Below are positions 32,610 through 42,510 of a DNA stretch of 64,000 nucleotides, in pieces. The stretch's first letter is position 1; the number at the start of each line of letters is the position of its first letter. A model generated the notes under the pieces. It searched no databases. It was not told where the DNA came from and was given only the letters and a program-made list of their open reading frames with translations. Source of the DNA: PSRI01 sp041484195. GTDB lineage: Bacteria; Bacteroidota; Bacteroidia; Chitinophagales; Chitinophagaceae. The stretch spans positions 1 through 64,000 of the forward strand of contig JBGPHC010000007.1 in assembly GCA_041484195.1 (NCBI GenBank). Direction: 5' to 3'. Position numbers and translations under genes: made by a program.

Positions 32610-34565
32610 TTATTTTTCAATAGTAAACTTGTTGCCCTCCGTAATCCCTTTCCACTGATCCGTCCTGAATGGAACCGCCGGGAGACCGTCTTTGTTGAAA
32701 AGGTTGGCTTCGCCTGCATCGTCTGCCCAGGCAAAACGCACTGCCACAGGATCGCGCACCTCATTACAGGAAACAATCACATGGTCACCTTCAACTCGTG
32801 CCATAGCATAGTGGAAATCCCCACCGGCAGCGGCTATTTCAAAACCCCTGAGGTAGCCGTATTTGTCCCTCGCCTCAAGACCCTTTCCTACATGGACAAA
32901 CGAAATAATGGCCTGGTTCCCTTCCACCTTCATGGACTGGAATAAAGGTCCGCTGGATTCCATTTCAATTCCATAAATATTGTCTAATGCAATCACGGAG
33001 AGCCGCCAACCTACATCCTGCTTGTTTCTGGGATGAATGTCATTGGATTCTCCTATGTCGGTGGTAACACTCATGCCTGTATTCGGAAGAGAGAGGGTCA
33101 TCGTTTGAGCCTCGCGCAATTCTGCCCAGGTACTCCCATTCTTACTGTTACCATTAGCCGAATTGAAACTGGCGAGTTGCACAAAATAAAATGGGAAATC
33201 CCTCCCCCAGTGTTGCCTCCAGTCGGTGATCATCAATGGGAAAGCCTTCCGGTATTCGTATGCGCGGTCCGCATTGGCTTCCCCCTGGTACCAAATGGCG
33301 CCCTCGATGGCAAAAGGTATCAGCGGATTTATCATGGTATTGAAAAGCAGCGTGGGAAAACTGTTTGGGCCAATTGAATTGGCTCCGGCATAAATGGCTT
33401 CCACCTGAAATGCCCATTCACCTGCAAGTGAAAGAACCTCTGTTCCAATCCTGAGCCTGAGATCGGAGCTGTCTCCATAAATTCCTCCGCCACCACCGGT
33501 ATCTTCCACCCTTACAGCTATCAAATTATTCCCTGCTTTCAGTACTCCGGCAGGTACCAAATATTTTCGCTGCGCATTGTACACATTCGTGGCCCCCACC
33601 CTCACACCATTCACATATGTGATATCATTATCGTCAATCATTGCCAGGTCCAACTCGGCTGCTTTGCCGGCATTTTCATTTGTGATATTCAGAGTCTTCC
33701 TAAACCATACCACGCCGTCCAATGCACCCAACTGCTGGTAATCCCACAACTGCGGCAGCCTCATAGTCGGCCAGCGGGAATCGTCAGTAGCCGCTTCTTT
33801 CCAGCCCGCCTTTTCAGCCGCCGAAGGCAAGTGACCCTGCAAGGATTCAATTTGCTTTACAGTAGATTGCTTGCGTATCTCTGCCAATGAATCCAGGTTC
33901 AACTGGGGCATAGTCGCTATCATGGACTTGAAATCATTGCTACTCTCAAAAGCCCCGCGACTGGTCCAGGTTTCCGAATGTGTCCCTCCCCACGAACTGT
34001 TAATAAGTCCGATTGGAATCTTTAGTCTATTGTATAATTCCCTGGCAAAGAAATAGCCCACAGCCGTGAATTCACCTACAGTGGCGGGACTACAAACCGC
34101 CCATTCTCCATCCACCAGATCCTCTTTCGGTATGGTACTGATCCCTCTGCCTACCCTGATCTCCCGAATGGTGGGGTAATCCGCCGCAGCGATTTCTTTA
34201 GCCGCATTGTTGACTCCTGATACAGGAAATTCCATGTTTGACTGACCAGAGCAGATCCACACTTCGCCTACTAATACATTATTGACAGTAAGCATTTTCT
34301 TCCCCTTGACAAGAAGCTGATAAGGCCCCCCGGCTTCCTCAGGATCTAATTTCAACATCCATTTACCATTTCTATCGGCTTTGGAACTTTTGGACTGATG
34401 GTTGAATTGAACTGTAATTTTTTCACCAGCACCAGCCCATCCCCAGACAGGTATATCCTGTTTACGTTGGAGCACCATATTATCGCCGAAGATCTTTGGC
34501 AGTCGTGGTTGCGCAATAGAAAATAGACAAGTAAATAGCAGGATTGGAAGAAGAAGATTTTTCAT
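32610..34565 (-). CDS. Sialate O-acetylesterase family, secreted SGNH hydrolase
   Basis: A 651-residue exported hydrolase. A signal peptide (MKNLLLPILLFTCLFSIAQ) is followed by an SGNH catalytic domain split by a galactose-binding jelly-roll (about 250-385). The catalytic motifs are WICSGQSNMEF (nucleophile Ser) and the late DIHPRNKQDVG, with Asp and His; IWYQGEANAD carries the Gly/Asn-type oxyanion residues. Family members remove O-acetyl groups from sialic acids or plant xylans, and no sialidase is nearby, so the ester substrate is open. The ATG at 34565 is used; the longer frame starts TTG. Confidence 0.88.
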   Translation of the reverse strand: MKNLLLPILLFTCLFSIAQPRLPKIFGDNMVLQRKQDIPVWGWAGAGEKITVQFNHQSKSSKADRNGKWMLKLDPEEAGGPYQLLVKGKKMLTVNNVLVGEVWICSGQSNMEFPVSGVNNAAKEIAAADYPTIREIRVGRGISTIPKEDLVDGEWAVCSPATVGEFTAVGYFFARELYNRLKIPIGLINSSWGGTHSETWTSRGAFESSNDFKSMIATMPQLNLDSLAEIRKQSTVKQIESLQGHLPSAAEKAGWKEAATDDSRWPTMRLPQLWDYQQLGALDGVVWFRKTLNITNENAGKAAELDLAMIDDNDITYVNGVRVGATNVYNAQRKYLVPAGVLKAGNNLIAVRVEDTGGGGGIYGDSSDLRLRIGTEVLSLAGEWAFQVEAIYAGANSIGPNSFPTLLFNTMINPLIPFAIEGAIWYQGEANADRAYEYRKAFPLMITDWRQHWGRDFPFYFVQLASFNSANGNSKNGSTWAELREAQTMTLSLPNTGMSVTTDIGESNDIHPRNKQDVGWRLSVIALDNIYGIEMESSGPLFQSMKVEGNQAIISFVHVGKGLEARDKYGYLRGFEIAAAGGDFHYAMARVEGDHVIVSCNEVRDPVAVRFAWADDAGEANLFNKDGLPAVPFRTDQWKGITEGNKFTIEK

Positions 34566-34773
34566 ATGCAAGTTGTATGAGATTTTGAAGATACAGGATT
34601 TTGACCGCGCCGGCAGGGAGAACTACTAAAAAATAGCCCCGGAATTCAGCTTCCTTTTCCATTTTATATTCAGAGGACCCTGATTATGAAATCCCGAATA
34701 TGCAAGCCATATTCAAACCAGGACCGGTTGCCTTATCCGGAACTCGCCCGGCACAAAGTGCTCTTCATTTTAT

Positions 34774-34804
34774 TTTGATCTTACAAAAAATCGTTTTAAT
34801 CTTG
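34774..34804 (+). promoter_or_regulatory. Promoter of the TMEM220-like gene
   Basis: TTTG (34774-34777), exactly 19 bases, then TAATCTTG (34797-34804), one mismatch to TAnnTTTG. The ATG follows 24 bases later. Confidence 0.55.
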
Positions 34805-34828
34805 AGGACTGATTTTAACCCACTACAC

Positions 34829-35215
34829 ATGAAAATCTTCAACTATTTTTTCTGTTTCGTATTTGTTTTGTTTGCCGCTCTGCAATACAACGATCCCGAC
34901 CCTTATGTGTGGATACCCATCTATATGTATGCCGCAGTATTGTGCTGGCTTGCAGCCAGGCAAAAATTTTATCCAAGAGCCTACCTGCTGGGAATTGGAG
35001 TTTACTTCATTTATGCACTTTATAAATTCTTCGACCAGAACGGTGCCTGGGATTGGATGACCATCCATCATGGAGAGAATATTGCCGAAACCATGAAGGC
35101 TGAAAAACCCTGGGTGGAAGAGACCAGGGAATTCTTCGGGCTCGTAATATTGATAGGAGTCCTGCTGATTGATTTCTTTTATGCAAGAAAAAAGTTAAGG
35201 ACCCGCAAGTCCTGA
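34829..35215 (+). CDS. TMEM220 family membrane protein
   Basis: A 128-residue protein with four hydrophobic segments (about 4-19, 26-44, 49-68 and 100-118) and the YNDPDPYVWIPIYMYAA motif of the transmembrane 220 family. No activity is known. The ATG at 34829 is chosen: it sits behind a good promoter, and the extra 43 codons upstream lack family similarity. Convergent with the large ThuA oxidoreductase gene. Confidence 0.8.
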   Translation: MKIFNYFFCFVFVLFAALQYNDPDPYVWIPIYMYAAVLCWLAARQKFYPRAYLLGIGVYFIYALYKFFDQNGAWDWMTIHHGENIAETMKAEKPWVEETREFFGLVILIGVLLIDFFYARKKLRTRKS

Positions 35216-35415
35216 AGACGGAATATTTGCCATGATCTGACAGATATACCCACCAAACCAAATGCCATCCGCCGGAAAGCACTGGTGATTTGATATAACT
35301 TTCATCCTCTTGCTTTCACGCGACATTCAACACTTAGGCTGGCCCATGATGCTTCTGCATCTTCATGAAAATCTGATGAAGGAATTCCTAATATTTCCCT
35401 TCAGGGCTTCCCGGT

Positions 35416-38400
35416 TTATTTAGCTACAAACTGAAGAGACCCTAATCCAACCTGGGTTGACTCTTTTGGATCCTTTGGCTTGCTGACAATATACAAATCG
35501 TGCAACTTGCCATCAGTCACAGGAGTCAAACTGGTTTGGAGCATACTCATATTCACTTTTTTTGCGGAAGCATTTGAAGGTGGATTCATCACGAGCTCTC
35601 CGATTTTCTTCCCATCGGGTGCATCGAGTCTTAATTCAAATACAAATCCGAATTTGGGCGCTTCCTGGTAGCCCACCATCAGACTGGCTGCGCTGATGCC
35701 CTGCAAATCCACACGGTCGATACTAAACCATCCATCGCCTGCGGGTGTTATCATGAATCTCATTCCGTTGAAATCGATGCCCGAAAAACCTTTCATCCGT
35801 TTCACATCATTGAAATGCATCTTGCTGTTGCGAAGCGCAAAAGCGCCATTCCCGGTAAGCGGTTTAATATTAACGCCTCCCTTATCTGTGTAGCTGGCAT
35901 TGATAAACAGAACTTCATTCTCCTTCGCTTTAGGAGAAGGGGCAACAGAGCCCTTTGAGGGCAGTGATTTCTTCAATCCTGTCTTTCCACCCAATGACAT
36001 GATCCATTGCACTATCTGCCTGGCATCCGCGTCTGCCAGGTTGGGATGCGCCGCCATCGCAGTTTCACCCCAGACTCCGCCCCCTCCTTTCTTGATCTTA
36101 TCAATGAGATAATTCGCGGCATTGGGATCTTTTTGATAGCGTTGAGCAACCTGAGTGAATGCGGGTCCAATGGATTTTTCTTCCACCTTGTGGCAGGTCT
36201 TGCAGTCGAGTGACAGCATTATGGTCTTTCCGCTCACGATGGTAACAGCCGTCTGATGGCCCATAGGAGTTCCTGCCCGGTCGCTTCCCTGAACATAATC
36301 GGCCGATACATAGAGGTTACTGGCATCTATAGCCGAACCATCTTCCCGATCGGTCACCTGCACGTCATATGCCACAGGCTTATTTGGGAAAAAGAAGGTT
36401 TGATTTCCATTTACATTTACGCTTACCGTAGGTTGGGTATTGCCCGCGTAAATATTTATCGCCTCCGTTTTGGTTTGGCCTCCCTTGTTGTCTTTAACAT
36501 CAGCAACAATGGAATAATCACCTGCCTTATCGAATGTGAGATCCGTTTCTCCTGTCTGGGTTTGTAGAGAGGGACCGTTCCCGCTGGTCCATGCAAATTG
36601 CATCGGATCTTTTTCAGGATCGCTGGCATCCACTGATGCATGCACTTTGAGGGGCAGGGGACCGGAGATCTTGTCAACTTTTAGCTTACCCAGCCTGGGT
36701 GCCAAATTCCCTCCATTGTAATCAATCCTGGACAAGGCTGCATCGGGATTCTTGCTGAACCATCCGGTTCCATATTCCAGAATATATATCCTGCCATCAG
36801 GACCAAGTTCCATATCGATGGCAGAATTGAGTTTGGCGTGTTCCATGAAAGGCTCCATCCGGTCGTAATCGCCGTTTGGAAACATTGTAATGGCCTTCAT
36901 CCAACCTCTCACCCAATCGTAGATGATCAATTTGCCGTTATAATAGTCAGGCAATCTCGTAGCCTCGGGATACATATCCGAATAATAAACCGGTCCCGCC
37001 ATGGCGTTCCTTCCGCCCGTACCCACCTGCGGAAAATCTTTGGATTCTCCATAAGGATACCAGATAAATGCAGGTTGTGCGGGAGGTAAGAGTTTCAGAC
37101 CCGTATTATTTCGGGATTCATTCACTGGTTTGGCAGGATCAAATGCAGGGCCCGAGGCACCCGTTCCATAATTGTATTCATGATAAGGATAATTGTCTCC
37201 GACAAATAATGGCCAGCCAAAATATCCCGCTTTCCGGGCCTGGTTCACTTCATCGTAGCCACGCGGTCCCCGGGTGTCGAGGCTGTCTGCATTGGCATCC
37301 GGCCCAACTTCACCCCAATACAGGAAACCTGTTTTCTGGTCCACCGTGATCCGGTAAGGATTTCGGTTACCCATTACATATATCTCGGGCCTTGTGCCCT
37401 TTTCACCTCGTGGAAATAAATTACCCCTTGGGATTTCGTAAGTACCGTCTTCCTTCACCCTGATGCGGTTGATCTTACCTCTCAGGTCATTGGAGTTTCC
37501 TGCCGAGCGCCTGGCATCATATTGTATATGGCCGGGACGGTCATCCAAAGGCGCGTATCCATGACTCACATAGAGCTGATTGGGTTCATCAAAAGGGGTG
37601 GAATTATCACCCGCGGAGAAATATAGCAGGCTGTCCGGTCCGAATGCGATGGACCCGCCGGTATGGCAGCAAATATTTCTCTGGGAATATACTTGAAGAA
37701 TCACTTTTTCCGACTTGGGGTCGATACTGTCGTTTTCTAATTTGAAGCGCGACAAGCGGTTGACCGATGTATCAGCGGGGCTATAATAGATGTATACATA
37801 ATGATTCCTTTCAAAATGTGGATCCTTGGCAAGTCCCAGAACACCTTCTTCAGCGTTTACGCCCGGAACATCTGTCTTAAAATAAACATTCAGAAAGCCT
37901 GCCTGCTTCACCTTTTTTGTATCGTTCTTGTACAGGAGCAATTCTCCTCTTCTCTGGGCAATGAGAACATCCAGGTTAGGAAGTATGGTCATTTCCGTGG
38001 GTTCAAAGAATTCACCCTCTGCTAAAACGACTTTCGTGAAGCGGGCCTCATCAGGAGGATATTGCGTTTTGGACTTCGAATAATCCAGAATCTTATTATC
38101 ATCTATTGCGTATTTGATGCCGCCCAAAATATGTTTGAGAAAAAGCGGATCGCTGTAAGATTCTTCCGTGTGTCCCAATTCAGTATAAAAAGCGCGGCCG
38201 CCGTCGTATTGGTGAAACCATGCCATAGGGTGATGATCGCCGTTATTTCCTCCTTTGTAACTTTTTTCATCAATGCTGATAAGCAAATGCACATCCGGGT
38301 TCAATTTTTTAAAATTGTACCATTCATCCTTCCGGGTCCATTCGGCCGGCAAATGTTTGGTGGAGATATGATCCCGGTCATTAATGATGAGTTTGGCTTC

Positions 38401-38820
38401 CTGTTGGGCAGGATGGCTGTCAAATACCCCACCCACGAGGCGATTATACCAGCCCCAGTCATACAGTGCGTCCGTTGCTGCATGAATCCCCATGAAACCG
38501 CCGCCTGCCTCAATATAGCGCTGCAGCGCTATCTCCTGGTTTGTGTTGAACAAAGGACCGGTAGTGCTCAGGAAAATTAATGCCGAATACTTTTTCAGCG
38601 TATCATCCGTGAACATCGCAGCATCGGAAGTGGTATCAACGTCGAATCCATTTTCGGAACCCAGCTTCTGAATGGCAGCAACTCCTGCCGGGACAGAACT
38701 GTGATGGAATCCTGCAGTCTTGGTGAAAACCAACACTCGAGGCCTTCCGGATCTTTGATTGCAGGCGAATAAAATTAAAATGAAGAAAGAGGTGAGTACG
38801 AAGGCAAGTCTTTGTTTCAT
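35416..38820 (-). CDS. ThuA / sugar dehydrogenase / cytochrome c multidomain lipoprotein
   Basis: A 1134-residue lipoprotein (signal ending LILFACN, Cys20). Order of domains: ThuA-like glutamine amidotransferase fold (about 28-245, with GGGFMGIHAATD); PQQ-type glucose/sorbosone dehydrogenase beta-propeller (about 255-680, with VYIYYSPADTS, CCHTGGSIAFGPD, YVMGNRNPYRI); a PKD domain (about 690-785); a mono-haem cytochrome c with LDCKTCHKVEEKSIGP (CxxCH near 873-877); a C-terminal carbohydrate-binding CBM6-like part (about 985-1134). ThuA plus GSDH plus cytochrome fusions are known in Bacteroidota and Planctomycetota. It probably oxidises a sugar in the periplasm and passes electrons to the haem. 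Cofactor and substrate are inferred. Confidence 0.87.
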   Translation of the reverse strand: MKQRLAFVLTSFFILILFACNQRSGRPRVLVFTKTAGFHHSSVPAGVAAIQKLGSENGFDVDTTSDAAMFTDDTLKKYSALIFLSTTGPLFNTNQEIALQRYIEAGGGFMGIHAATDALYDWGWYNRLVGGVFDSHPAQQEAKLIINDRDHISTKHLPAEWTRKDEWYNFKKLNPDVHLLISIDEKSYKGGNNGDHHPMAWFHQYDGGRAFYTELGHTEESYSDPLFLKHILGGIKYAIDDNKILDYSKSKTQYPPDEARFTKVVLAEGEFFEPTEMTILPNLDVLIAQRRGELLLYKNDTKKVKQAGFLNVYFKTDVPGVNAEEGVLGLAKDPHFERNHYVYIYYSPADTSVNRLSRFKLENDSIDPKSEKVILQVYSQRNICCHTGGSIAFGPDSLLYFSAGDNSTPFDEPNQLYVSHGYAPLDDRPGHIQYDARRSAGNSNDLRGKINRIRVKEDGTYEIPRGNLFPRGEKGTRPEIYVMGNRNPYRITVDQKTGFLYWGEVGPDANADSLDTRGPRGYDEVNQARKAGYFGWPLFVGDNYPYHEYNYGTGASGPAFDPAKPVNESRNNTGLKLLPPAQPAFIWYPYGESKDFPQVGTGGRNAMAGPVYYSDMYPEATRLPDYYNGKLIIYDWVRGWMKAITMFPNGDYDRMEPFMEHAKLNSAIDMELGPDGRIYILEYGTGWFSKNPDAALSRIDYNGGNLAPRLGKLKVDKISGPLPLKVHASVDASDPEKDPMQFAWTSGNGPSLQTQTGETDLTFDKAGDYSIVADVKDNKGGQTKTEAINIYAGNTQPTVSVNVNGNQTFFFPNKPVAYDVQVTDREDGSAIDASNLYVSADYVQGSDRAGTPMGHQTAVTIVSGKTIMLSLDCKTCHKVEEKSIGPAFTQVAQRYQKDPNAANYLIDKIKKGGGGVWGETAMAAHPNLADADARQIVQWIMSLGGKTGLKKSLPSKGSVAPSPKAKENEVLFINASYTDKGGVNIKPLTGNGAFALRNSKMHFNDVKRMKGFSGIDFNGMRFMITPAGDGWFSIDRVDLQGISAASLMVGYQEAPKFGFVFELRLDAPDGKKIGELVMNPPSNASAKKVNMSMLQTSLTPVTDGKLHDLYIVSKPKDPKESTQVGLGSLQFVAK

Positions 38821-39176
38821 GTTGAATGTAATTATGACATTTTATAAACAGGGACTAAATGTAATTCATTTCCGCTTATTTGAAATACCATATAAAAAAA
38901 TCATTAGAATTGCGATTATCCTGGATTGGAATCTGACCAGACTGCTGGTCAACTTCGGGATTAATTGCTTGCCATTCCCGTGCTAAACAGGGGCTGATTT
39001 AAAAAGCGTTACCTTTGTCAGGGTAAAATCCGGTATGCTGCAAAATCTCAATAAATTCTCAGTTCCTCATTATTCGGCAACGACTTTGTTACCGGTTAAC
39101 TTTTATATACCAGGCTGAATCCGGCCAGCCCTGCGGTATTTTTCATATTCACAAGAATCACACAATATTTATCTCT
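38821..39176. other. 356-base divergent intergenic region
   Basis: Between the divergent ThuA-oxidoreductase and arginine deiminase genes. TACCTTTG at 39010-39017 fits a -7 element for the plus strand but has no TTTG partner; on the minus strand TACATTTA (38853-38860) could serve the other gene. No RNA gene or hairpin with a T-run is seen. Confidence 0.5.
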
Positions 39177-40631
39177 ATGGCTAAACATGATCCAAATCAA
39201 TTATATGTTAGTTCAGAAGTAGGCAGACTAAGACGTCTGTTGGTACATAGTCCCGATAGCGGACTGGGCAAGGTAGTACCATCGAAGGCCCAGGACTGGC
39301 TATTTGAGGATATTGTGCACCTCGACACAATCCGAAGCAAGGAATATGACTATTATACCAAGATCCTGCTCTACTTTCTGGACCCCGATAAGATCAAGGG
39401 TAAACTGAAATCAATTGATGATGCCAGGTCTAACCGGGATTTCTACAAGCCCGACCATCCTGATTTCTTTCGAAGTGAAAAAGTGATCGAACTTCAGTGG
39501 TTACTCGCGGATATACTTTCCGATCGTGAGTTACTTGTGAAACTTGTCGCATCCGTTTGCGCCATCGAAAACTGTTCTTACGAAACACAGAAAGAATTAC
39601 AGGAATTGAGTCCCTCGCAACTGGCCAATGTGTTCATAACCGGGAGTATGCCCGATAAGCGTATGATATTCCCACCGATCCCCAATTTCATCTTCACCAG
39701 AGACATCGGGATCGTGATCAAGGACTTCGTGCTCTTAAACAAACCCGCGAAAAAAGCCAGGACAAGGGAGGCCCTGTTGGTGAAATACATTTTTTTCAAC
39801 CACCCTCTTTTCAACGGTTTCCAGGATCATATTATTGAGCTGGCAGATATGCACCAGCATTTTCTTTTACCCCGCGATGGAGACGAGAGAAAAATTACCC
39901 TGGAAGGTGGAGATGTGATGGTAGTGAGTCCGAATCATGTGCTCGTTGGCGTGAGCGAACGCACCACAATGGAAGCCGCGCACCAGGTGATCACAATCCT
40001 CTTCGAAAAAGGCATTGCCGATAAAGTGAGTATCGTTAAGATACCTAAGAAAAGAGATTACATGCATATTGATACGATATTCACGCAGGTCAAAAAAAAC
40101 GTATGGGTGATGCTGGGAGCTTTTTCAAAAAAAACCGTCAAGCATGAAGACTCAGACCCGGTCCAGCGCATATTGGAGGGCACAAAAAAGGAGGAATCTC
40201 TGAAGATCATCCAGTTCAGGAAAGAAACCATTGAAGACCCTGTTTATATGGACAACCTGGAAGACCTGCTGACCGATGTAAGCAGGAATGACCTGGGCTG
40301 CCGGGAAGAGGTGGTATTCATTTATTCGGGCAATAACCAATTCCCTTATGATGCCCGTGAACAATGGACAGATTCCTGCAACCTCCTCGCGCTCAAGGAA
40401 GGCGTTATCCTGGGTTACGATCGGAATGATAAGACCTCTGAGGCCTTCCGTGAACATGGTTTCCAAATAATTCCCGTTAAGGACCTGATAGATCAGTTTG
40501 AGCGGGGTGAAACCACGGCGGAAAAAATAAAAGACACTTTGATCCTGATACCTTCAGCAGAACTGTCGCGCGCACGCGGTGGATTTCATTGTATGAGCAT
40601 GCCCCTGCTAAGGGATGATATCAATTCATGA
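39177..40631 (+). CDS. Arginine deiminase family protein
   Basis: Hydrolyses arginine to citrulline and ammonia. The guanidino-group-modifying motifs are all present: LRRLLVHSPDSGLGKV at the N terminus, FIFTRDIGIVI, LEGGDVMVVSPNHVLVGVSERT, HIDTIFTQV (catalytic His) and the terminal Cys472 in RGGFHCMSMPLL. At 484 residues it is about 70 longer than the usual 410-residue ArcA; the extra length lies mainly in the helical part between about 40 and 150. No ArcB or ArcC lies nearby. The CtlX-like gene 40 bases downstream suggests a different fate for citrulline. Confidence 0.9.
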   Translation: MAKHDPNQLYVSSEVGRLRRLLVHSPDSGLGKVVPSKAQDWLFEDIVHLDTIRSKEYDYYTKILLYFLDPDKIKGKLKSIDDARSNRDFYKPDHPDFFRSEKVIELQWLLADILSDRELLVKLVASVCAIENCSYETQKELQELSPSQLANVFITGSMPDKRMIFPPIPNFIFTRDIGIVIKDFVLLNKPAKKARTREALLVKYIFFNHPLFNGFQDHIIELADMHQHFLLPRDGDERKITLEGGDVMVVSPNHVLVGVSERTTMEAAHQVITILFEKGIADKVSIVKIPKKRDYMHIDTIFTQVKKNVWVMLGAFSKKTVKHEDSDPVQRILEGTKKEESLKIIQFRKETIEDPVYMDNLEDLLTDVSRNDLGCREEVVFIYSGNNQFPYDAREQWTDSCNLLALKEGVILGYDRNDKTSEAFREHGFQIIPVKDLIDQFERGETTAEKIKDTLILIPSAELSRARGGFHCMSMPLLRDDINS

Positions 40632-40671
40632 TCTGAAATTGAGCAGCCATCAAATTTAAAAATGAAAACCT

Positions 40672-41592
40672 ATGCCTATGCAGGCGACTTCACATATTCT
40701 GATGATCAAACCGGTGAATTTCAGTTTCAACGCCGAAACCGCCGTCAATAACGCTTTCCAGGTAGCTGGACAAGACGAGGATGCCCAGGAAAAAGCGTTA
40801 GGGGAGTTTGAAAACCTGGTACTCAAATTAAGAGACTCCGGGATAGATGTGACGGTAGTTGAAGATGAGCCCGAACCCCCGACACCCGATTCCATTTTCC
40901 CCAATAATTGGATTTCATTTCATGAAGATGGCAGCATTTTCCTGTATCCTATGTATGCGCAAAACCGGAGACAGGAACGGAAACCCCACCTGCTGAAATT
41001 CCTGAGTAATAAATTCATCGTCTCTAAAACGGTTGACCTGAGCCCACTTGAAAAAGAAAACATATTCCTGGAGGGAACGGGTAGCATGGTACTCGACAGG
41101 GATAATAAGATTGCTTATGCATGCCTTTCGGCCAGGACTCATCTCAAGGCCCTGGAGCAATTTTGCAAGGATGCCGGCTACAAACCCATTGCTTTTCACG
41201 CGGTGGATCAAAACGGCCTGCCCATATACCATACCAATGTGATGATGTGTGTGGCCGATCGTTATGTCGTAATCTGCCTCGACTCTATTCCAGACAAAGA
41301 AGAACGAAATCATGTGACTGAAACAATCAGGTATTCAGGGAAGGATATCATTGAAATCAGCCTGGACCAGATGAATCATTTTGCCGGAAATATGCTGCAG
41401 GTGCAGAATATGCAGGGAGAAAAATTCGTCGTAATGTCCAGCCAGGCCTTCCACTCCCTGAGTCCGCACCAGGTCAGGGAACTTGAAAAATATAACCCCA
41501 TTATCCAAACATCCCTGGACACCATCGAAACCAATGGCGGCGGAAGCGCCAGGTGCATGATGGCGGAAGTGTACCTGCCATTGAAGCCATGA
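40672..41592 (+). CDS. CtlX-like citrulline/arginine-related amidinohydrolase
   Basis: A 306-residue pentein-fold hydrolase close to CtlX, which in Francisella releases ammonia and CO2 from citrulline to give ornithine. Motifs include HILMIKPVNFSFNAET, SIFPNNWISFHEDG, LEGTGSMVLD, YHTNVMM (His) and Cys295 in NGGGSARCMMAEVY. It starts 40 bases after the deiminase gene and is almost surely co-transcribed. Together they would convert arginine to ornithine with two ammonia released and no carbamoyl phosphate. Substrate choice is inferred; amidinotransferase activity is an alternative. Confidence 0.82.
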   Translation: MPMQATSHILMIKPVNFSFNAETAVNNAFQVAGQDEDAQEKALGEFENLVLKLRDSGIDVTVVEDEPEPPTPDSIFPNNWISFHEDGSIFLYPMYAQNRRQERKPHLLKFLSNKFIVSKTVDLSPLEKENIFLEGTGSMVLDRDNKIAYACLSARTHLKALEQFCKDAGYKPIAFHAVDQNGLPIYHTNVMMCVADRYVVICLDSIPDKEERNHVTETIRYSGKDIIEISLDQMNHFAGNMLQVQNMQGEKFVVMSSQAFHSLSPHQVRELEKYNPIIQTSLDTIETNGGGSARCMMAEVYLPLKP

Positions 41593-41690
41593 ATTTATCT
41601 TGATTGAGGCAAGGCTTTGTTAAAAGCGTTCACCTGTGATTTCCAACCTCCAAAATTGCGTTTCATTTGCAGACAATCAAATTTTACGAC

Positions 41691-41987
41691 ATGCAAAAGA
41701 AATATTTCTTCCTGAAACTGGTGCCTTCGAGGCCCGATTTTGCCCAAACTATGAGCGATGAAGAGCAAAAGATCATGAAAGAGCACGTTCAGTATTGGAC
41801 AGAACTCATGAACAAAGGGCTGGCTCTTTTGTTTGGACCTGTATTGGATCCGGGAGGTACTTATGGCATCGGCATTCTGATCGTTGACAAGGAAGATCAG
41901 GTATATGAATTGGCAGCCAAAGATCCGGCTACTAAATTGAACCGGTATGAAATCAATCCCATACTCGCGAAAGTCGCAGGCCATTAG
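41691..41987 (+). CDS. YciI-like protein
   Basis: A 98-residue protein of the YciI/YCII dimeric alpha-beta-barrel family (related to dyp-peroxidase and muconolactone-isomerase folds). The N-terminal FFLKLVPSRPDFAQTM and the conserved MKEHVQYWTELMNKG (with the active His) support the family, as does GPVLDPGGTYGIGIL. No substrate is known. The start at MQKKYFF (41691) is preferred over an upstream in-frame ATG. It follows ctlX by 98 bases. Confidence 0.8.
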   Translation: MQKKYFFLKLVPSRPDFAQTMSDEEQKIMKEHVQYWTELMNKGLALLFGPVLDPGGTYGIGILIVDKEDQVYELAAKDPATKLNRYEINPILAKVAGH

Positions 41988-42094
41988 TGTTCAGGCTTTT
42001 TTCAGCATGGAGCTTGCAATCGAAAGTAAGGCGATACGCAAGCAGCATTATTTTTTATTATGGACGATTGATACACAGCCTAAATTTTTTAAAA

Positions 42095-42472
42095 ATGTTA
42101 TCAAATCAAAAATTGAAGGCCTTCATTCCAACCATTAATCCGGAAAGAGCCAAAGCTTTTTATGGGGAGGTCCTGGGGTTGAAGTTTATTCACCAGGACA
42201 ATTTTGCCGTAGAGTTTGACGCTGATGGAACATCTCTGCGGATTAATATAGTGCGAGATTTGCATCCGCATCCCTTCACTGTATTGGGATGGGATGTAAA
42301 AAATATTAACCTCTATATTGAGGCGCTTGAAAAAAAGGGGGTCCGTTTTGAAAGATATGATTTTATCGAACAGGACGAATTGGGGATCTGGACTTCGCCT
42401 TCGGGATCCAAAGTCGCCTGGTTTAAGGACCCTGATGGGAACCTGCTTTCACTTTCTGAACTTCCGGGTTAG
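42095..42472 (+). CDS. VOC/glyoxalase superfamily protein
   Basis: A 125-residue single-subunit VOC fold with paired beta-alpha-beta-beta-beta units. Typical features are FYGEVLGLKFIHQD and VAWFKDPDGNLLSL with the metal Glu-type position. Family members act as glyoxalases, dioxygenases or antibiotic-binding proteins; which applies is not predictable. The ATG at 42095 is chosen; a longer open frame of 36 more codons has no family match. Convergent with the CHAD gene, 38 bases apart. Confidence 0.8.
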   Translation: MLSNQKLKAFIPTINPERAKAFYGEVLGLKFIHQDNFAVEFDADGTSLRINIVRDLHPHPFTVLGWDVKNINLYIEALEKKGVRFERYDFIEQDELGIWTSPSGSKVAWFKDPDGNLLSLSELPG

Positions 42473-42510
42473 GGCTTCGAAAAAATGCTGCAGCGGATGG
42501 AACAATGCTA

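Noticed and set aside
32610..34565. Sialic acid utilisation cluster
   Set aside because: No sialidase, aldolase or sialic acid transporter is near, so the esterase name is only a family label.
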